Assembly: GCF_016427605.1 (NCBI RefSeq)
Contig: NZ_JAELXQ010000002.1
Span: 186,001 to 250,000, forward strand
Length of the DNA: 64,000 bases
DNA from: Ochrobactrum sp. Q0168
GTDB lineage: Bacteria; Pseudomonadota; Alphaproteobacteria; Rhizobiales; Rhizobiaceae
Reading direction: 5' to 3'
In this document: positions 18,142-27,573 of the stretch, in pieces
Position numbering within the stretch: the first letter of the stretch is position 1
Layout: the number at the start of each line of letters is the position of its first letter
The notes under the pieces: model-generated
The model's database searches: none
Seen by the model: the letters and a program-made list of their open reading frames with translations, nothing else
Told to the model about the DNA's origin: nothing
Translations under genes and position numbers: made by a program

Positions 18142-18963
18142 ATGATGGAACAGGCCAAAGCAAAGCGGGGCCGCAAGGCGGCGGATAATGCCACGCCCTC
18201 ATCCGTGCAGGTTCTGGACCGCAGCCTGAAGCTTCTGGCGCTGATCGCCGATAATGACGGTTCGACCCTGACGGACCTTGCTGACGCGAGCGGCATGGCC
18301 CCTTCGACAGTGCACCGTCTGTTATCCTCGCTCGCCAATCACGGCATGGTTTCCCACGATGTGGAAAGTGGCGACTGGACCATCGGCGTCAAGGCTTTCG
18401 AGATCGGCAATGCGTTTCGCCGTTTCCGCAAGCTCGGCACGCTGGCGCGCCCCTATCTGAAACAGCTTATGGAAACGAGCGGCGAGACCGCGAATATCGG
18501 CGTCGAGGATGACGGCGACGTCGTGTTCATCTCGCAGATTGAAAGTCACGCGCCGATGCGCGCCTTCTTTCGTCCGGGGCGGCGTGGACCGATCCACGCA
18601 TCGGGCATTGGCAAGGCCATTCTGTCAACGTGGTCGGATGGCGAAATTGCACGCGCGCTTTCGGGAAAGGCGCTGCAGCATTTCACCCAGCGCACGCTCG
18701 ATGGCCTGCCTGCGCTTTTGAAAGACATTCAGGCGACACGCATGCGCGGCTGGTCCATCGATGACGAGGAACACACGCTCGGCATGTGCTGCATCGCCGC
18801 TCCGATTTTCAACGAATATGGCGAGGGCATTGCAGGCATTTCCGTTTCCGGCCCCGCCGTGCGCCTGCCCAAGAAAAAGCTTGAAGAGCTTGGGCCGCTC
18901 ATCCGCGCGACCGCCGATCAGCTGACCCGCGCCATTGGTGGCAAGCGCCCGGAAGAGCTCTGA
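18142..18963 (+). CDS. IclR-family transcriptional regulator of glyoxylate genes
   Basis: The 273-residue protein has an N-terminal winged helix (residues about 20-85, with LTDLADASGMAPSTVHRLLS as the recognition region) and a C-terminal IclR effector domain that includes HASGIGKAIL and MCCIAAPIFNEYGEGIAGIS. Two adjacent ATGs (18142 and 18145) follow GGAGACGG, and either could be used. It is divergent from gcl, so the gcl-hyi-glxR-kinase operon is the likely target and glyoxylate or allantoin-derived compounds are plausible effectors, as for AllR. It could also respond to another acid. Confidence 0.9.
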   Translation: MMEQAKAKRGRKAADNATPSSVQVLDRSLKLLALIADNDGSTLTDLADASGMAPSTVHRLLSSLANHGMVSHDVESGDWTIGVKAFEIGNAFRRFRKLGTLARPYLKQLMETSGETANIGVEDDGDVVFISQIESHAPMRAFFRPGRRGPIHASGIGKAILSTWSDGEIARALSGKALQHFTQRTLDGLPALLKDIQATRMRGWSIDDEEHTLGMCCIAAPIFNEYGEGIAGISVSGPAVRLPKKKLEELGPLIRATADQLTRAIGGKRPEEL

Positions 18964-19003
18964 GTATGAGAATTCGCGGTTAAAGTATTAATGCCGCTCT
19001 TTT

Positions 19004-19150
19004 CCCTCATCCTGAGGAGCTTTCCTGAGCTTGTCGAAGGAAAGCGTCTCGAAGGGCTGAGGGAATACGAACCAGCGCCTGCCCTCGTCCTTCGATCCTT
19101 CGACAGGCTCAGAATGATGCTTCGCTTCGCTCCGCACCTCAGGATGAGGG
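19004..19150. repeat. nested inverted repeat with CCTCAGGATGAGGG ends
   Basis: The 147-base element has perfect 14-base inverted ends (CCCTCATCCTGAGG and CCTCAGGATGAGGG). A second nested pair lies at 19025-19040 and 19097-19112, with one mismatch. Part of it recurs at 34691-34734. It fills most of the convergent gap between the IclR gene and guaD, where it may also act as a transcription stop. Similar palindromic repeats are common in rhizobial genomes. I have not assigned it to a named family. Confidence 0.8.
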
Positions 19151-19199
19151 GGAAGCGAAGTGACGGATTAGGCGAAAATCGTCAGGCCACAACTGCCCT

Positions 19200-20501
19200 C
19201 TAGAGTTCCGCCTTGAGCGGTTTACCGGCAATATAAGTTTCGACAATGGCGCGGTCGTCACCGACCGTTTGCAGCAGGAACAGCTCCTGTTCCAGCGTCG
19301 CGCCTGCCGCCATGCGCAGACGCATCGGCGACGTGGCGGCTGAATCCAGCACCACGATATCGGCTTCCGTGCCTTCGTCCAGCGTGCCGATCTTGTCTTC
19401 CATCGACAGCGCGCGGGCATTGCCAAGCGTCATCATATAGAAGGACTGGAACGGGTTCAGACGCTGTTCGCGCAACTGCAAAATCTTGTAGCCCTCGTCC
19501 ATGGTGCGCAGCATGGAGAAGCTTGTGCCGCCGCCGACATCGGTCGCCACAGCCGTGCGCACGCCCGACGCCTTCAGGCGATCACGGTCGAACAGGCCGG
19601 AACCCAGAAACAGGTTCGAGGTCGGGCAGAACACGGCCACCGAGCCGGTTTCCGCCATCACGCCCACTTCGCGTTCTTCCAGATGGATGGAATGGCCAAG
19701 CAGCGTCTTGTTTCCCAAAAGCCCGTAATGCTCGTAAATACCGAGATAATCCGGCGCATCGGGATAGAGCGACTTGGTGAAGGCGATTTCGTCGTGGTTC
19801 TCCGACAGGTGCGTCTGGATGAAACATTCGGGATGTTCACGGGCCAGCGCCTGACTGGCTTCGAGCTGTTCCGGGGTCGAGGTAATGGCGAAGCGTGGCG
19901 TGATCACATAGTCGAGGCGGTCCTTGCCATGCCAGCGCGCGATCAGTTCCTTGCTGTCGTCGTAACCGGATTGCGCCGTGTCACACAAAGCGGGCGGCGC
20001 GTTGCGGTCCATCATCACCTTGCCGCCCAGCATGCGCATGTTGCGATGCTGCGATGCACGGAAATAGGCGTCGACGCTCTGCGGATGCACCGAGCAATAA
20101 GCGACAGCGGTGGTGGTGCCATGGCGGATCAGCTCGTCCAGAAAGCGCTCGGCGATGAATTCCGCGTGCTGCTCATCGGCAAATTTCTGTTCGGCCACGA
20201 ATGTATAGGTGTTGAGCCATTCCAGAAGATTGGCGGCATAGGACGCGACCACCTGGGTCTGCGGATAATGGATATGCGTATCGATGAAGCCCGGCAGGAT
20301 CAGATGCGGGCGATGATCGGCCAGTTTCACATCGCTGCCCGCTTCCGCGCTTAACTCGGCGTAATCGCCGAGGCGCGCAATGCGTCCGTCTTCGACCAAA
20401 ATGGCGCCATCTTCGATATAGCGATAGGAAGCGCTATCATTGAGACTTTGCGGCTCATCGCGAAAGGTCAGCACGCGGCCACGGATGAGAAGTCTGGTCA
20501 T
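19200..20501 (-). CDS. guaD: guanine deaminase
   Basis: The 433-residue amidohydrolase has PGFIDTHIHYPQ (first metal His pair), QTHLSENHDE, LLGHSIHLEE and the metal Asp in ATDVGGG, all typical of GuaD. It converts guanine to xanthine with release of ammonia, feeding the xanthine dehydrogenase encoded nearby. It is 2 bases downstream of puuD on the same strand, so it is probably co-transcribed with it. The metal is normally zinc. Other deaminases of the family such as chlorohydrolases are less likely, given the purine cluster. Confidence 0.94.
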   Translation of the reverse strand: MTRLLIRGRVLTFRDEPQSLNDSASYRYIEDGAILVEDGRIARLGDYAELSAEAGSDVKLADHRPHLILPGFIDTHIHYPQTQVVASYAANLLEWLNTYTFVAEQKFADEQHAEFIAERFLDELIRHGTTTAVAYCSVHPQSVDAYFRASQHRNMRMLGGKVMMDRNAPPALCDTAQSGYDDSKELIARWHGKDRLDYVITPRFAITSTPEQLEASQALAREHPECFIQTHLSENHDEIAFTKSLYPDAPDYLGIYEHYGLLGNKTLLGHSIHLEEREVGVMAETGSVAVFCPTSNLFLGSGLFDRDRLKASGVRTAVATDVGGGTSFSMLRTMDEGYKILQLREQRLNPFQSFYMMTLGNARALSMEDKIGTLDEGTEADIVVLDSAATSPMRLRMAAGATLEQELFLLQTVGDDRAIVETYIAGKPLKAEL

Positions 20502-20503
20502 TG

Positions 20504-21739
20504 TTACTTTGCTCCAGCAGTAGCGGATTCATACCAGGAGGCGAGAAGCTGGCGCTCCTGATCGGTCACTCCGGTCACATTGGCGGGCGGCATGGCATGG
20601 GAGCGACCGGCCTGCAAATAGATTTCGCGCGCATGGGCGGCGATTTCCCGATCCGTTTCAAGCGTCACGCCCTTTGGCGGCGTGATCATGCCTTCCCAGC
20701 CGGGCTGCGCCGCGTGACACATGGCGCAGCGTCCCAAAACGGTATCCCGCACTTTGCCAAAGTGCGGGTCCGAAATGAAGCTTTCCTGCAAGGCCGAAAC
20801 CTTCTGTTCTTCCGGCTGACCGGTCAGAATCTTCGGGGCCGTGGAAAGCCACATGATGATGATGAACAGGATGACCGTCACCAGCCAGGTCCAGGTCGGC
20901 TTGCCTTTACGGGCATGCTGGGTGTTGAACCAATGGCGGATGGTCACGCCCATCAGGAACACCAGCGATGCGATGATCCAGTTATACTGCGTGCCGAAAG
21001 CCAGCGGATTGTGGTTCGACAGCATCAGGAACAGAACCGGCAGCGTCAGATAGTTGTTATGCGTCGAGCGCTGCTTGGCGATCTTGCCGTATTTCGGATC
21101 TGGCTTGCGCCCGGCGATGAGATCAGCCACCACGATTTTCTGGTTCGGGATGATGATCATGAACACGTTGGCCGACATGATCGTCGCCGTGAAAGCGCCC
21201 AGATGCAGGAAGGCTGCGCGGCTCGTGAACAGATGCGTATAGCCCCAGGCCACGAACACCAGCACGACATAGAGCATGACCATCAAAAGCGTATCGCTCT
21301 TGCCCAGCATCAGCTTGCAGATGGTGTTATAGGCGACCCAGCCGAAGGCCAGCGAGCCGATGGAAATGGCGATGGCGACCGGAACAGACACATCGAGCAC
21401 ATTCGGATCGATCAGGTAGAGATCGGCGCCCGTATAATAGACGATGCAGAGCAGTGTGAAGCCCGACAGCCAGGTGGCGTAGGATTCCCATTTGAACCAG
21501 GTGAGATGTTCCGGCATCTCGGCTGGCGCAACCAGATATTTCTGGATGTGATAAAAACCGCCGCCATGGACCTGCCATTCCTCGCCATGCGCGCCAACCG
21601 GCAAGCCGGGACGCTGGCGCAGACCGAGATCAAGCGCGATGAAATAGAAAGACGAGCCGATCCACGCAATCGCGGTAATGACATGCAGCCACCGCGCTGC
21701 GAAGCCCAGCCAGTCCCAGGCTACGGCAAAATCATACAT
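20504..21739 (-). CDS. puuD: membrane-bound urate oxidase with cytochrome c domain
   Basis: The 411-residue protein has about eight membrane helices in its first 300 residues, with conserved WLHVITAIAWIG and GGGFYHIQKY. A C-terminal cytochrome c domain contains CAMCH near residue 336 and a later Met ligand region, HAMPPANVTG. This is the PuuD architecture. PuuD oxidises urate to 5-hydroxyisourate and is thought to pass electrons to cytochrome c rather than making H2O2. No soluble uricase or FAD-type HpxO gene is present here. It is followed by guaD. Confidence 0.95.
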   Translation of the reverse strand: MYDFAVAWDWLGFAARWLHVITAIAWIGSSFYFIALDLGLRQRPGLPVGAHGEEWQVHGGGFYHIQKYLVAPAEMPEHLTWFKWESYATWLSGFTLLCIVYYTGADLYLIDPNVLDVSVPVAIAISIGSLAFGWVAYNTICKLMLGKSDTLLMVMLYVVLVFVAWGYTHLFTSRAAFLHLGAFTATIMSANVFMIIIPNQKIVVADLIAGRKPDPKYGKIAKQRSTHNNYLTLPVLFLMLSNHNPLAFGTQYNWIIASLVFLMGVTIRHWFNTQHARKGKPTWTWLVTVILFIIIMWLSTAPKILTGQPEEQKVSALQESFISDPHFGKVRDTVLGRCAMCHAAQPGWEGMITPPKGVTLETDREIAAHAREIYLQAGRSHAMPPANVTGVTDQERQLLASWYESATAGAK

Positions 21740-21811
21740 CGGATGCTCCCATTGTTCGCGCGCTCATCATTCCCTCAATGTTCGTTATCGCATCGGGCTG
21801 CTGTTTTTTAT

Positions 21812-21859
21812 AAGCATTCCCGAACGTAAAACCGGTTCCCACTTTAACTGGGAATGCTT
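21812..21859. repeat. short palindromic intergenic repeat (AAGCATTCCC arms)
   Basis: Perfect 10-base inverted arms AAGCATTCCC and GGGAATGCTT enclose 28 bases in the divergent gap between puuD and the LysR gene. The inner sequence, with GTAAAACCGGTTCCCACTTT, resembles a degenerate form of the GCATTTCCAGC-type repeats at 31.38 and 46.05 kb. Its position would also allow a regulator-binding role. Confidence 0.5.
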
Positions 21860-21959
21860 TATATGTGCCAAAGCTTTGCGTCCGAGGAAACGGTACAACA
21901 CGACCATCACTTTCAAAAAAAACTAGACAATCGTGGAGGGGACGCCATGAGGGTGACAC

Positions 21960-22874
21960 ATGTCTTATCTTGATAATCTGCGCGTTTTCGTGCGCGTTGT
22001 CGAATTGGGAAATCTTTCTGCCGCCGGGCGCGACCAGCGCGCCTCTCCGGCGGTTGCGAGCAATCGAATCAAGGAGTTGGAGAAGCATCTTGGCGTCCGG
22101 CTCTTCAACCGTACCACGCGCAAGCTGACCCCGACCGAGCATGGCCGCATATTCTATGACGGCGCGTTGAAAATCCTCGAAGCGGTCGATGAGGCGGAAG
22201 CAGCCGTGGCGGAACTTGCAAAAAATCCCAAGGGATCGATTCGCATCACCGCGCCTCTGGGGCTTGGCCGCAGGCTCATCGCATCGGGCATTCCGGAGTT
22301 TCACGACAAATATCCGGACATCGAAGTGCGCCTGCGACTGTCCGACCACGAGATCGACATTATGAGCGAAAGCGTGGATGTCGCCTTCAAACTGGGCGTT
22401 CTGGAAAACTCCAACCTGCGCATGCGCGGCATCCTGAATTGCGAGCGCGTGATCTGCGCTGCGCCGCAATATCTTGAAAAACATGGGATTCCGCAATCGC
22501 CGGACGAATTGCTTGGCGACACGCATGACTGTTTGCTGCTGCGTTTTCCGGGCTCGAAGGAATATTACTGGTCGCTGCAAACACCCGAAGGTCTTCGCAA
22601 ATTCGAAGTCACCGGGCCCTACGATTCCGATGATGGCGACGTGTTGACGCAATGGGCGCTGGGCGGACGCGGCATCATCAACAAGCCGCTGTTCGAGGTG
22701 AAGGAATATCTCCGCGACGGGCGGCTGGTGCCGCTTCTCGAAAGCACCCCGCCTGCGCCAATCCAGCTCGCGGCGATCTATCCACACAAGCGTTTTCAGG
22801 ACCCGAAGGTGCGTTTGATCATCGATTTCATGACGGAGCGCTGTCAGAGGCTGATACGGGAAGCGCTGGCTTAA
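21960..22874 (+). CDS. LysR-family transcriptional regulator
   Basis: The 304-residue protein has an N-terminal LysR helix-turn-helix (residues 1-60, SYLDNLRVFVRVVELGNLSA) and a periplasmic-binding-like effector domain of the CrgA/DsdC group. It is divergent from puuD-guaD and convergent with xdhC, whose stop it overlaps by four bases. Control of purine catabolism genes is therefore plausible, but the effector cannot be read from sequence. The start ATG at 21960 follows a GAGG at 21950. Confidence 0.9.
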   Translation: MSYLDNLRVFVRVVELGNLSAAGRDQRASPAVASNRIKELEKHLGVRLFNRTTRKLTPTEHGRIFYDGALKILEAVDEAEAAVAELAKNPKGSIRITAPLGLGRRLIASGIPEFHDKYPDIEVRLRLSDHEIDIMSESVDVAFKLGVLENSNLRMRGILNCERVICAAPQYLEKHGIPQSPDELLGDTHDCLLLRFPGSKEYYWSLQTPEGLRKFEVTGPYDSDDGDVLTQWALGGRGIINKPLFEVKEYLRDGRLVPLLESTPPAPIQLAAIYPHKRFQDPKVRLIIDFMTERCQRLIREALA

Positions 22875-23710
22875 ACAGGCTGCGAGACCTTGCTTGTGGT
22901 CAAAACGGCGGTCAGAACTTCGGCCGCCGCAAGGGCTGCAATGACTTCGGGGCGTTTGTCCTTCACGACCGCACCGCCGACCGGGCAGATCAGATTTTCA
23001 AACAGCTCGTCGCTGCCGAACTCGCGTTTCAACCAATTTTTGAAAGTCGCCTTCTTGGTCTTCGAGCCGATCATGCCGACATAGGCCGCATCGCGGCGTT
23101 GCAGCGCCTCGGCTGCGATCAGAAAATCAAGCGCATGATCATGCGTCAGGATGATGAACGCACTGCCCGGCGGTGCGGAGCGCACCACCTGTTCCGGCAT
23201 GGCCGCAAGGCAGGTTTCGACGCCGGGCGCGTCGACGGCCATCAATTCGTTTTCGCGCGTATCCACCAGCACCACGCGCACCGGCGTCAGCGAAAGCGCA
23301 TAGGCCAGCGCATCGCCCACATGGCCTGCGCCGAAGACATAGACATGCGGGCGGGTGGCGATTTCCGCATCGACCTTGCCGATCAGCTCATCCGCAAGGC
23401 CGCGATTGACACGTTTGAAACTCAAGCCCACGCGCCCCCCGCAGCATTGGCCGATCTCTGGCCCCAAAGGCACGTCCATCGGGGAATCGCGACCGCCAGC
23501 AAGTATTTTCCGGGCATGGTCGATGGCCATATATTCGAGCTGGCCGCCACCGATGGTGCGGAAGATCATATCGCGGGCGACAAGCATCCAGGCCCCGGCA
23601 TCGCGGGGCGCAGAGCCCTTCACATCCGCCACCTCCACCAGCACGCTGTCGGGGCGACGGTTCAGGAAAGCCCGGATATCGTCCCGCCTGCCCAGCGTGC
23701 CACCGCTCAT
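22871..23710 (-). CDS. xdhC: xanthine dehydrogenase accessory protein XdhC
   Basis: The 279-residue protein has the XdhC/CoxF N-terminal region (VADVKGSAPRDAGAWM, GGGQLEY, GPEIGQCCGG) and a C-terminal Rossmann-like domain with VFGAGHVGDALA near residue 145. XdhC binds molybdenum cofactor, helps sulfurate it and inserts it into XdhB. The conserved Cys-Cys pair near residue 109 is in the place used for Moco binding in studied homologues. It lies 4 bases downstream of xdhB. Confidence 0.95.
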   Translation of the reverse strand: MSGGTLGRRDDIRAFLNRRPDSVLVEVADVKGSAPRDAGAWMLVARDMIFRTIGGGQLEYMAIDHARKILAGGRDSPMDVPLGPEIGQCCGGRVGLSFKRVNRGLADELIGKVDAEIATRPHVYVFGAGHVGDALAYALSLTPVRVVLVDTRENELMAVDAPGVETCLAAMPEQVVRSAPPGSAFIILTHDHALDFLIAAEALQRRDAAYVGMIGSKTKKATFKNWLKREFGSDELFENLICPVGGAVVKDKRPEVIAALAAAEVLTAVLTTSKVSQPV

Positions 23711-23714
23711 GGTG

Positions 23715-26072
23715 CTACCCCTTTTGCGCGCGCAGCCGCTCGATCGCCATCAGCACACGTTCAGGCGTGGCTGGCGCATCAAGACGCGGGCTGATCTTGT
23801 GATCGGCAACGCTCGCCACCGCATCCGACAGTGCATAAAGCACCGACATGCCGTGCGGCAGCGGCGGCTCACCCACCGCCTTCGAGCGGTGGATGGTCGG
23901 CTCGTAAGCCTCCGACCAGTCGGTCAGCGCCACGTTGAAAATCTTGGGCCGGTCGGACGCCAGCGGGATCTTGTAGGTGGAGGGCGCATGGGTGCGAAGC
24001 CGCCCCTTGTCGTCCCAGACAAGCTCCTCGGTGGTGAGCCAGCCCATGCCCTGCACAAAGCCGCCTTCCACCTGCCCGATATCGATGACGCGGTTGAGCG
24101 ACCGTCCGGTATCGTGGAGAATATCGGTTCGTTCCACCACATATTCGCCGGTCAGCGTATCGACCGAGACTTCCGAACAGGCCGCGCCATAGGCATAATA
24201 ATAGAAGGCGTGGCCTTTGCCCTTGGCGCGATCCCAGTGGATTTTCGGCGTCTTGTAATGTCCGGCGGCGGAAAGCTGCACGCGGCCGATATAGGCCTGT
24301 TTCACCAGCTCGTTGAAGCTGATTTCCTGATTGCCGACGCGAATGCGGTTGGGCAGGAAGACCACCTGATCTTCCGGCACCCGATATTGCTCGGCGGCAA
24401 AACGGATCAGCCGCTTCTTGATCTGGCGGGCGGCATCCTGCGCCGCCATGCCGTTGAGATCAGCGCCCGACGAAGCCGCCGTCGGCGCGGTGTTCGGCAC
24501 CTTGGCGGTGGTGGTGGCGGTGATTTTCACCCGGTCGATGTCGATCTGGAATTCTTCCGCCACGACCTGCGCCACTTTCATATGGAGCCCCTGCCCCATT
24601 TCGGTGCCGCCATGGTTCATATGCACCGAGCCGTCATTATAAACATGCACCAGCGCGCCGGCCTGATTGGACTCCGTCTTGGTGAAGGAAATGCCGAATT
24701 TCACCGGCGTCAGCGCCATGCCGCGCTTCACAGTGCGGCTTTTGGCGTTGAACGCGCGGATTGCCTCACGGCGCGCCGCGTAATCGGCGCTTTCTTCCAG
24801 TTCCGCGACAATGCGCTGGATGATGCAGTCTTCGACCTTCTGGTGATAGGGCGTGACGTTACGCGTTGCGCCCTCGGTCCCCATCGCGTCGTAGAAATTG
24901 AGCTTGCGAATATCGAGCGGGTCTTTACCCACCGCAAAGGCTACTTCCTCGATGACGCGTTCGGCACCGACCATGCCCTGCGGGCCGCCAAAGCCGCGAA
25001 ACGCCGTGTTGGAGACGGTGTTGGTATAAAGCGGCGCGGATTGCGCATGCACTGCCGGGAAGAAATAGGCATTGTCGCAATGGAACAACGCACGATCGCC
25101 GACCGGCCCCGACAGGTCAGCGGAAAAACCGGCATTGAGCGCAAACATATAGTCGACGCCCAGAATATTGCCCTCGTCGTCGAAGCCGACCTCGTAATCG
25201 ATCATGAAGTCATGACGCTTGCCGGTGGCCGTCATGTCCTCGTCGCGGTCGAGGCGGATTTTCACCGCGCGCTTGTGCTTCTTGGCGGCAATGGCGGCAA
25301 TGGCAGCCCATTGATTGGCCTGCGTTTCCTTGCCGCCGAAACCGCCGCCCATGCGGCGCACCTCAACCGTGACCGCATGGCTTGGCACGCCCAGCGCATG
25401 GGCGACCAGATGCTGCGTTTCACTCGGCCCCTGCGTGGAGCAATAGATGGTGACGTCTTCATCCTCGCCGGGAACAGCCAGCGAAGCTTGGCCCTCAAGA
25501 TAGAAATGGTCCTGACCGCCAACCATCATGCGGCCCTTCACCTTGCGCGGCGCATCGTCGATGGCCTTGCGGGCGTCGCCGCGATTGAGCGTCAGCGGCG
25601 TGAAGACCAGACGGTCTTTCGCACCATCAAGACCTGCAATGGAAAACAGGCCCGGCATTTCTTCATATTCGACTTTGGCCAGACGCGCAGCGCGCCGCGC
25701 CTCATCGCGGGTGCGGGCAATGACGGCAAAGATCGGCTGTCCGTGGAACTGTACCCTATCCGCCGCGAAGATCGGATCGTCATGCATGCCGGATGGCGAG
25801 ACATCGTTTTCGCCGGGAATGTCCTTATAGGTCAGAACATCGACCACGCCGGGCGCGGCACGCACGGCGGCAAGATCGACAGACTTGATATTGGCATGGG
25901 CGACCGTCGAAAGCCCGACACCGACATGCAGCGTGCCTTCGGGTTCGGGAATATCGTCAATATAGACCGCCTCGCCCGTCACATGCTTATGCGCGGAATC
26001 ATGCTTCTGGTCGGTGGCGACACCACCCTTGATGACGGCTGCTTTGAGCGTGCTTGCAGGATGTTTGTTCAT
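23715..26072 (-). CDS. xdhB: xanthine dehydrogenase molybdenum-binding subunit
   Basis: The 785-residue large subunit has the xanthine-oxidase-family molybdopterin motifs: QGPSETQH, MGGGFGGKE, FRGFGGPQG and GGTEMGQG. The catalytic Glu lies in KAVGEPPL near residue 737. It hydroxylates xanthine (and hypoxanthine) to urate in the cytoplasm. Electrons go to the 2Fe-2S and FAD centres of XdhA. It sits between xdhA and xdhC on the minus strand with very short gaps, so the three form one operon with uraH upstream. Confidence 0.96.
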   Translation of the reverse strand: MNKHPASTLKAAVIKGGVATDQKHDSAHKHVTGEAVYIDDIPEPEGTLHVGVGLSTVAHANIKSVDLAAVRAAPGVVDVLTYKDIPGENDVSPSGMHDDPIFAADRVQFHGQPIFAVIARTRDEARRAARLAKVEYEEMPGLFSIAGLDGAKDRLVFTPLTLNRGDARKAIDDAPRKVKGRMMVGGQDHFYLEGQASLAVPGEDEDVTIYCSTQGPSETQHLVAHALGVPSHAVTVEVRRMGGGFGGKETQANQWAAIAAIAAKKHKRAVKIRLDRDEDMTATGKRHDFMIDYEVGFDDEGNILGVDYMFALNAGFSADLSGPVGDRALFHCDNAYFFPAVHAQSAPLYTNTVSNTAFRGFGGPQGMVGAERVIEEVAFAVGKDPLDIRKLNFYDAMGTEGATRNVTPYHQKVEDCIIQRIVAELEESADYAARREAIRAFNAKSRTVKRGMALTPVKFGISFTKTESNQAGALVHVYNDGSVHMNHGGTEMGQGLHMKVAQVVAEEFQIDIDRVKITATTTAKVPNTAPTAASSGADLNGMAAQDAARQIKKRLIRFAAEQYRVPEDQVVFLPNRIRVGNQEISFNELVKQAYIGRVQLSAAGHYKTPKIHWDRAKGKGHAFYYYAYGAACSEVSVDTLTGEYVVERTDILHDTGRSLNRVIDIGQVEGGFVQGMGWLTTEELVWDDKGRLRTHAPSTYKIPLASDRPKIFNVALTDWSEAYEPTIHRSKAVGEPPLPHGMSVLYALSDAVASVADHKISPRLDAPATPERVLMAIERLRAQKG

Positions 26073-26083
26073 GCCTGCCTCCT

Positions 26084-27568
26084 TCAGACCGCTTCGATAT
26101 GCTGGGCGCGCAAAGGTTCGGTTTGCCCTTGCGTTTCTGCATAGAAACGGCGCAACAGATTCTTCGAAACCAGCATACGATAATCCGCCGTGGCGCGCAT
26201 ATCGCTCAATGGCTGGTAATCCTGCTCATAAAAGCGGATTGCGGCCTCCACCGTTTCCTCGGTCCATGGCTGGTCGAGAAGTGCGGCCTCAACTGCAAAG
26301 GCGCGTTTTGGTGTCGCCGCCATGCCGCCATAGGCGATGCGGATCGAAGCCACCTTGCCTGCCGCGTCGAGCACCATGTGGAATGCGCCAAGCGCTGCGG
26401 TGATATCTTCCTCGAACCGCTTGGAGACCTTGTAGATCGCAAAGTGATTGCCTGCCGCCGGGACCGGGACCGGCACATGCACCGCCTCGACGAATTCGCC
26501 CGGCTGACGGTCCTGCTTGCCATAGGCGATGAAGAAATCTTCCAGCGGAATGGTGCGGCGGCTATCGCCCTTGCGCAGCGTCAGACGCGCATTGAGCGCG
26601 ATCAGCGGCGGCGGCGTGTCGCCAATCGGCGAACCATTGGCGATATTGCCGCCGATGGTGCCCATATTGCGCACCTGTTCGCCGCCGATACGGTTGATGA
26701 GGGCGCCGAGCTGCGGAATGCGCTTTGCGAGGAAGGAGAAGGCTTCCGTATAGGTCACGCCCGCGCCAATGGTGACGACATTATTGTCCTCGGAGATCAT
26801 CCGCAATTCGGTGAGATGGCCAATAAAGACGACCGGCGAAATATCGCGCATCATCTTTGTGACCCAGAGGCCCACATCGGTGGAACCGGCCACCACGGTC
26901 GCCTTCGGCTCATCGGCCAGCAGTGCAGCAAAATCATCGAGATCGGCAGGCACGACCAGACGGTCCTTGCCCTCGCCCACTTCGACCCGCGAACCGTCAC
27001 GCATGGACTTCAGCTGATCCAGCACATGGGCGCGTTCCGCCGCCAGCGGGTCTTCCGTCGTATTGCCGTAATCGGAAATGGCGCGGGCCGCGCGTATGAT
27101 CGCCTCGTAACCCGTGCAGCGGCAGAGATTGCCTTGCAGCGCCTTTTCAATGGCGGGGTCGGCGGGCTTCGGGTTGCGCATCCATAGCCCGTAAAGCGAC
27201 ATGACAAAGCCCGGCGTGCAGAAGCCGCATTGCGAGCCGTGAAAATCGATCATCGCCTTTTGCACCGGATGCAGGCCGCCATCGGCCCCGCGCAGATGCT
27301 CGACCGTTACAACGTGGCAACCATCCAGCGAACCGACGAAGCGAATGCAGGCATTGACGCTTTCATACACCAGTTCGCTGCCCACGATCTTGCCGACCAG
27401 CACCGTGCAGGCGCCGCAATCGCCTTCGGCGCAGCCTTCCTTGGTGCCGCGCAGCTTGCAGGAAAGGCGCAGATAATCGAGCAGCGTTTCCGTTGGCGAA
27501 ACCCGGTCGAGTTCAACCTGCTCGCCATTGAGAAGAAAGCGTATCCTGTTTCTCACAGACTGAACCAT
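26084..27568 (-). CDS. xdhA: xanthine dehydrogenase iron-sulfur/FAD subunit
   Basis: The 494-residue small subunit starts with a plant-type ferredoxin domain (CAEGDCGAC). The second 2Fe-2S domain follows with CGFCTPG and NLCRCTG. From about residue 200 comes the FAD domain, with VAGSTDVGLWV and GGNIANGSPIGD. It pairs with XdhB to oxidise xanthine with NAD+ as acceptor. It lies 11 bases before xdhB and 5 bases after the uraH stop, consistent with one operon. Confidence 0.96.
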   Translation of the reverse strand: MVQSVRNRIRFLLNGEQVELDRVSPTETLLDYLRLSCKLRGTKEGCAEGDCGACTVLVGKIVGSELVYESVNACIRFVGSLDGCHVVTVEHLRGADGGLHPVQKAMIDFHGSQCGFCTPGFVMSLYGLWMRNPKPADPAIEKALQGNLCRCTGYEAIIRAARAISDYGNTTEDPLAAERAHVLDQLKSMRDGSRVEVGEGKDRLVVPADLDDFAALLADEPKATVVAGSTDVGLWVTKMMRDISPVVFIGHLTELRMISEDNNVVTIGAGVTYTEAFSFLAKRIPQLGALINRIGGEQVRNMGTIGGNIANGSPIGDTPPPLIALNARLTLRKGDSRRTIPLEDFFIAYGKQDRQPGEFVEAVHVPVPVPAAGNHFAIYKVSKRFEEDITAALGAFHMVLDAAGKVASIRIAYGGMAATPKRAFAVEAALLDQPWTEETVEAAIRFYEQDYQPLSDMRATADYRMLVSKNLLRRFYAETQGQTEPLRAQHIEAV

Positions 27569-27573
27569 CCTGC

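Noticed and set aside
16163-18145. Long plus-strand ORF opposite gcl and hyi
   Set aside because: Its sequence is Arg/Asp/His-rich with no domain, and the opposite strand encodes clear glyoxylate carboligase. It is a shadow of codon bias.
23355-26144. 929-codon plus-strand ORF opposite xdhB and xdhC
   Set aside because: The opposite strand has all xanthine dehydrogenase motifs. The plus-strand read shows no domain and is an antisense artefact of GC-rich codons.
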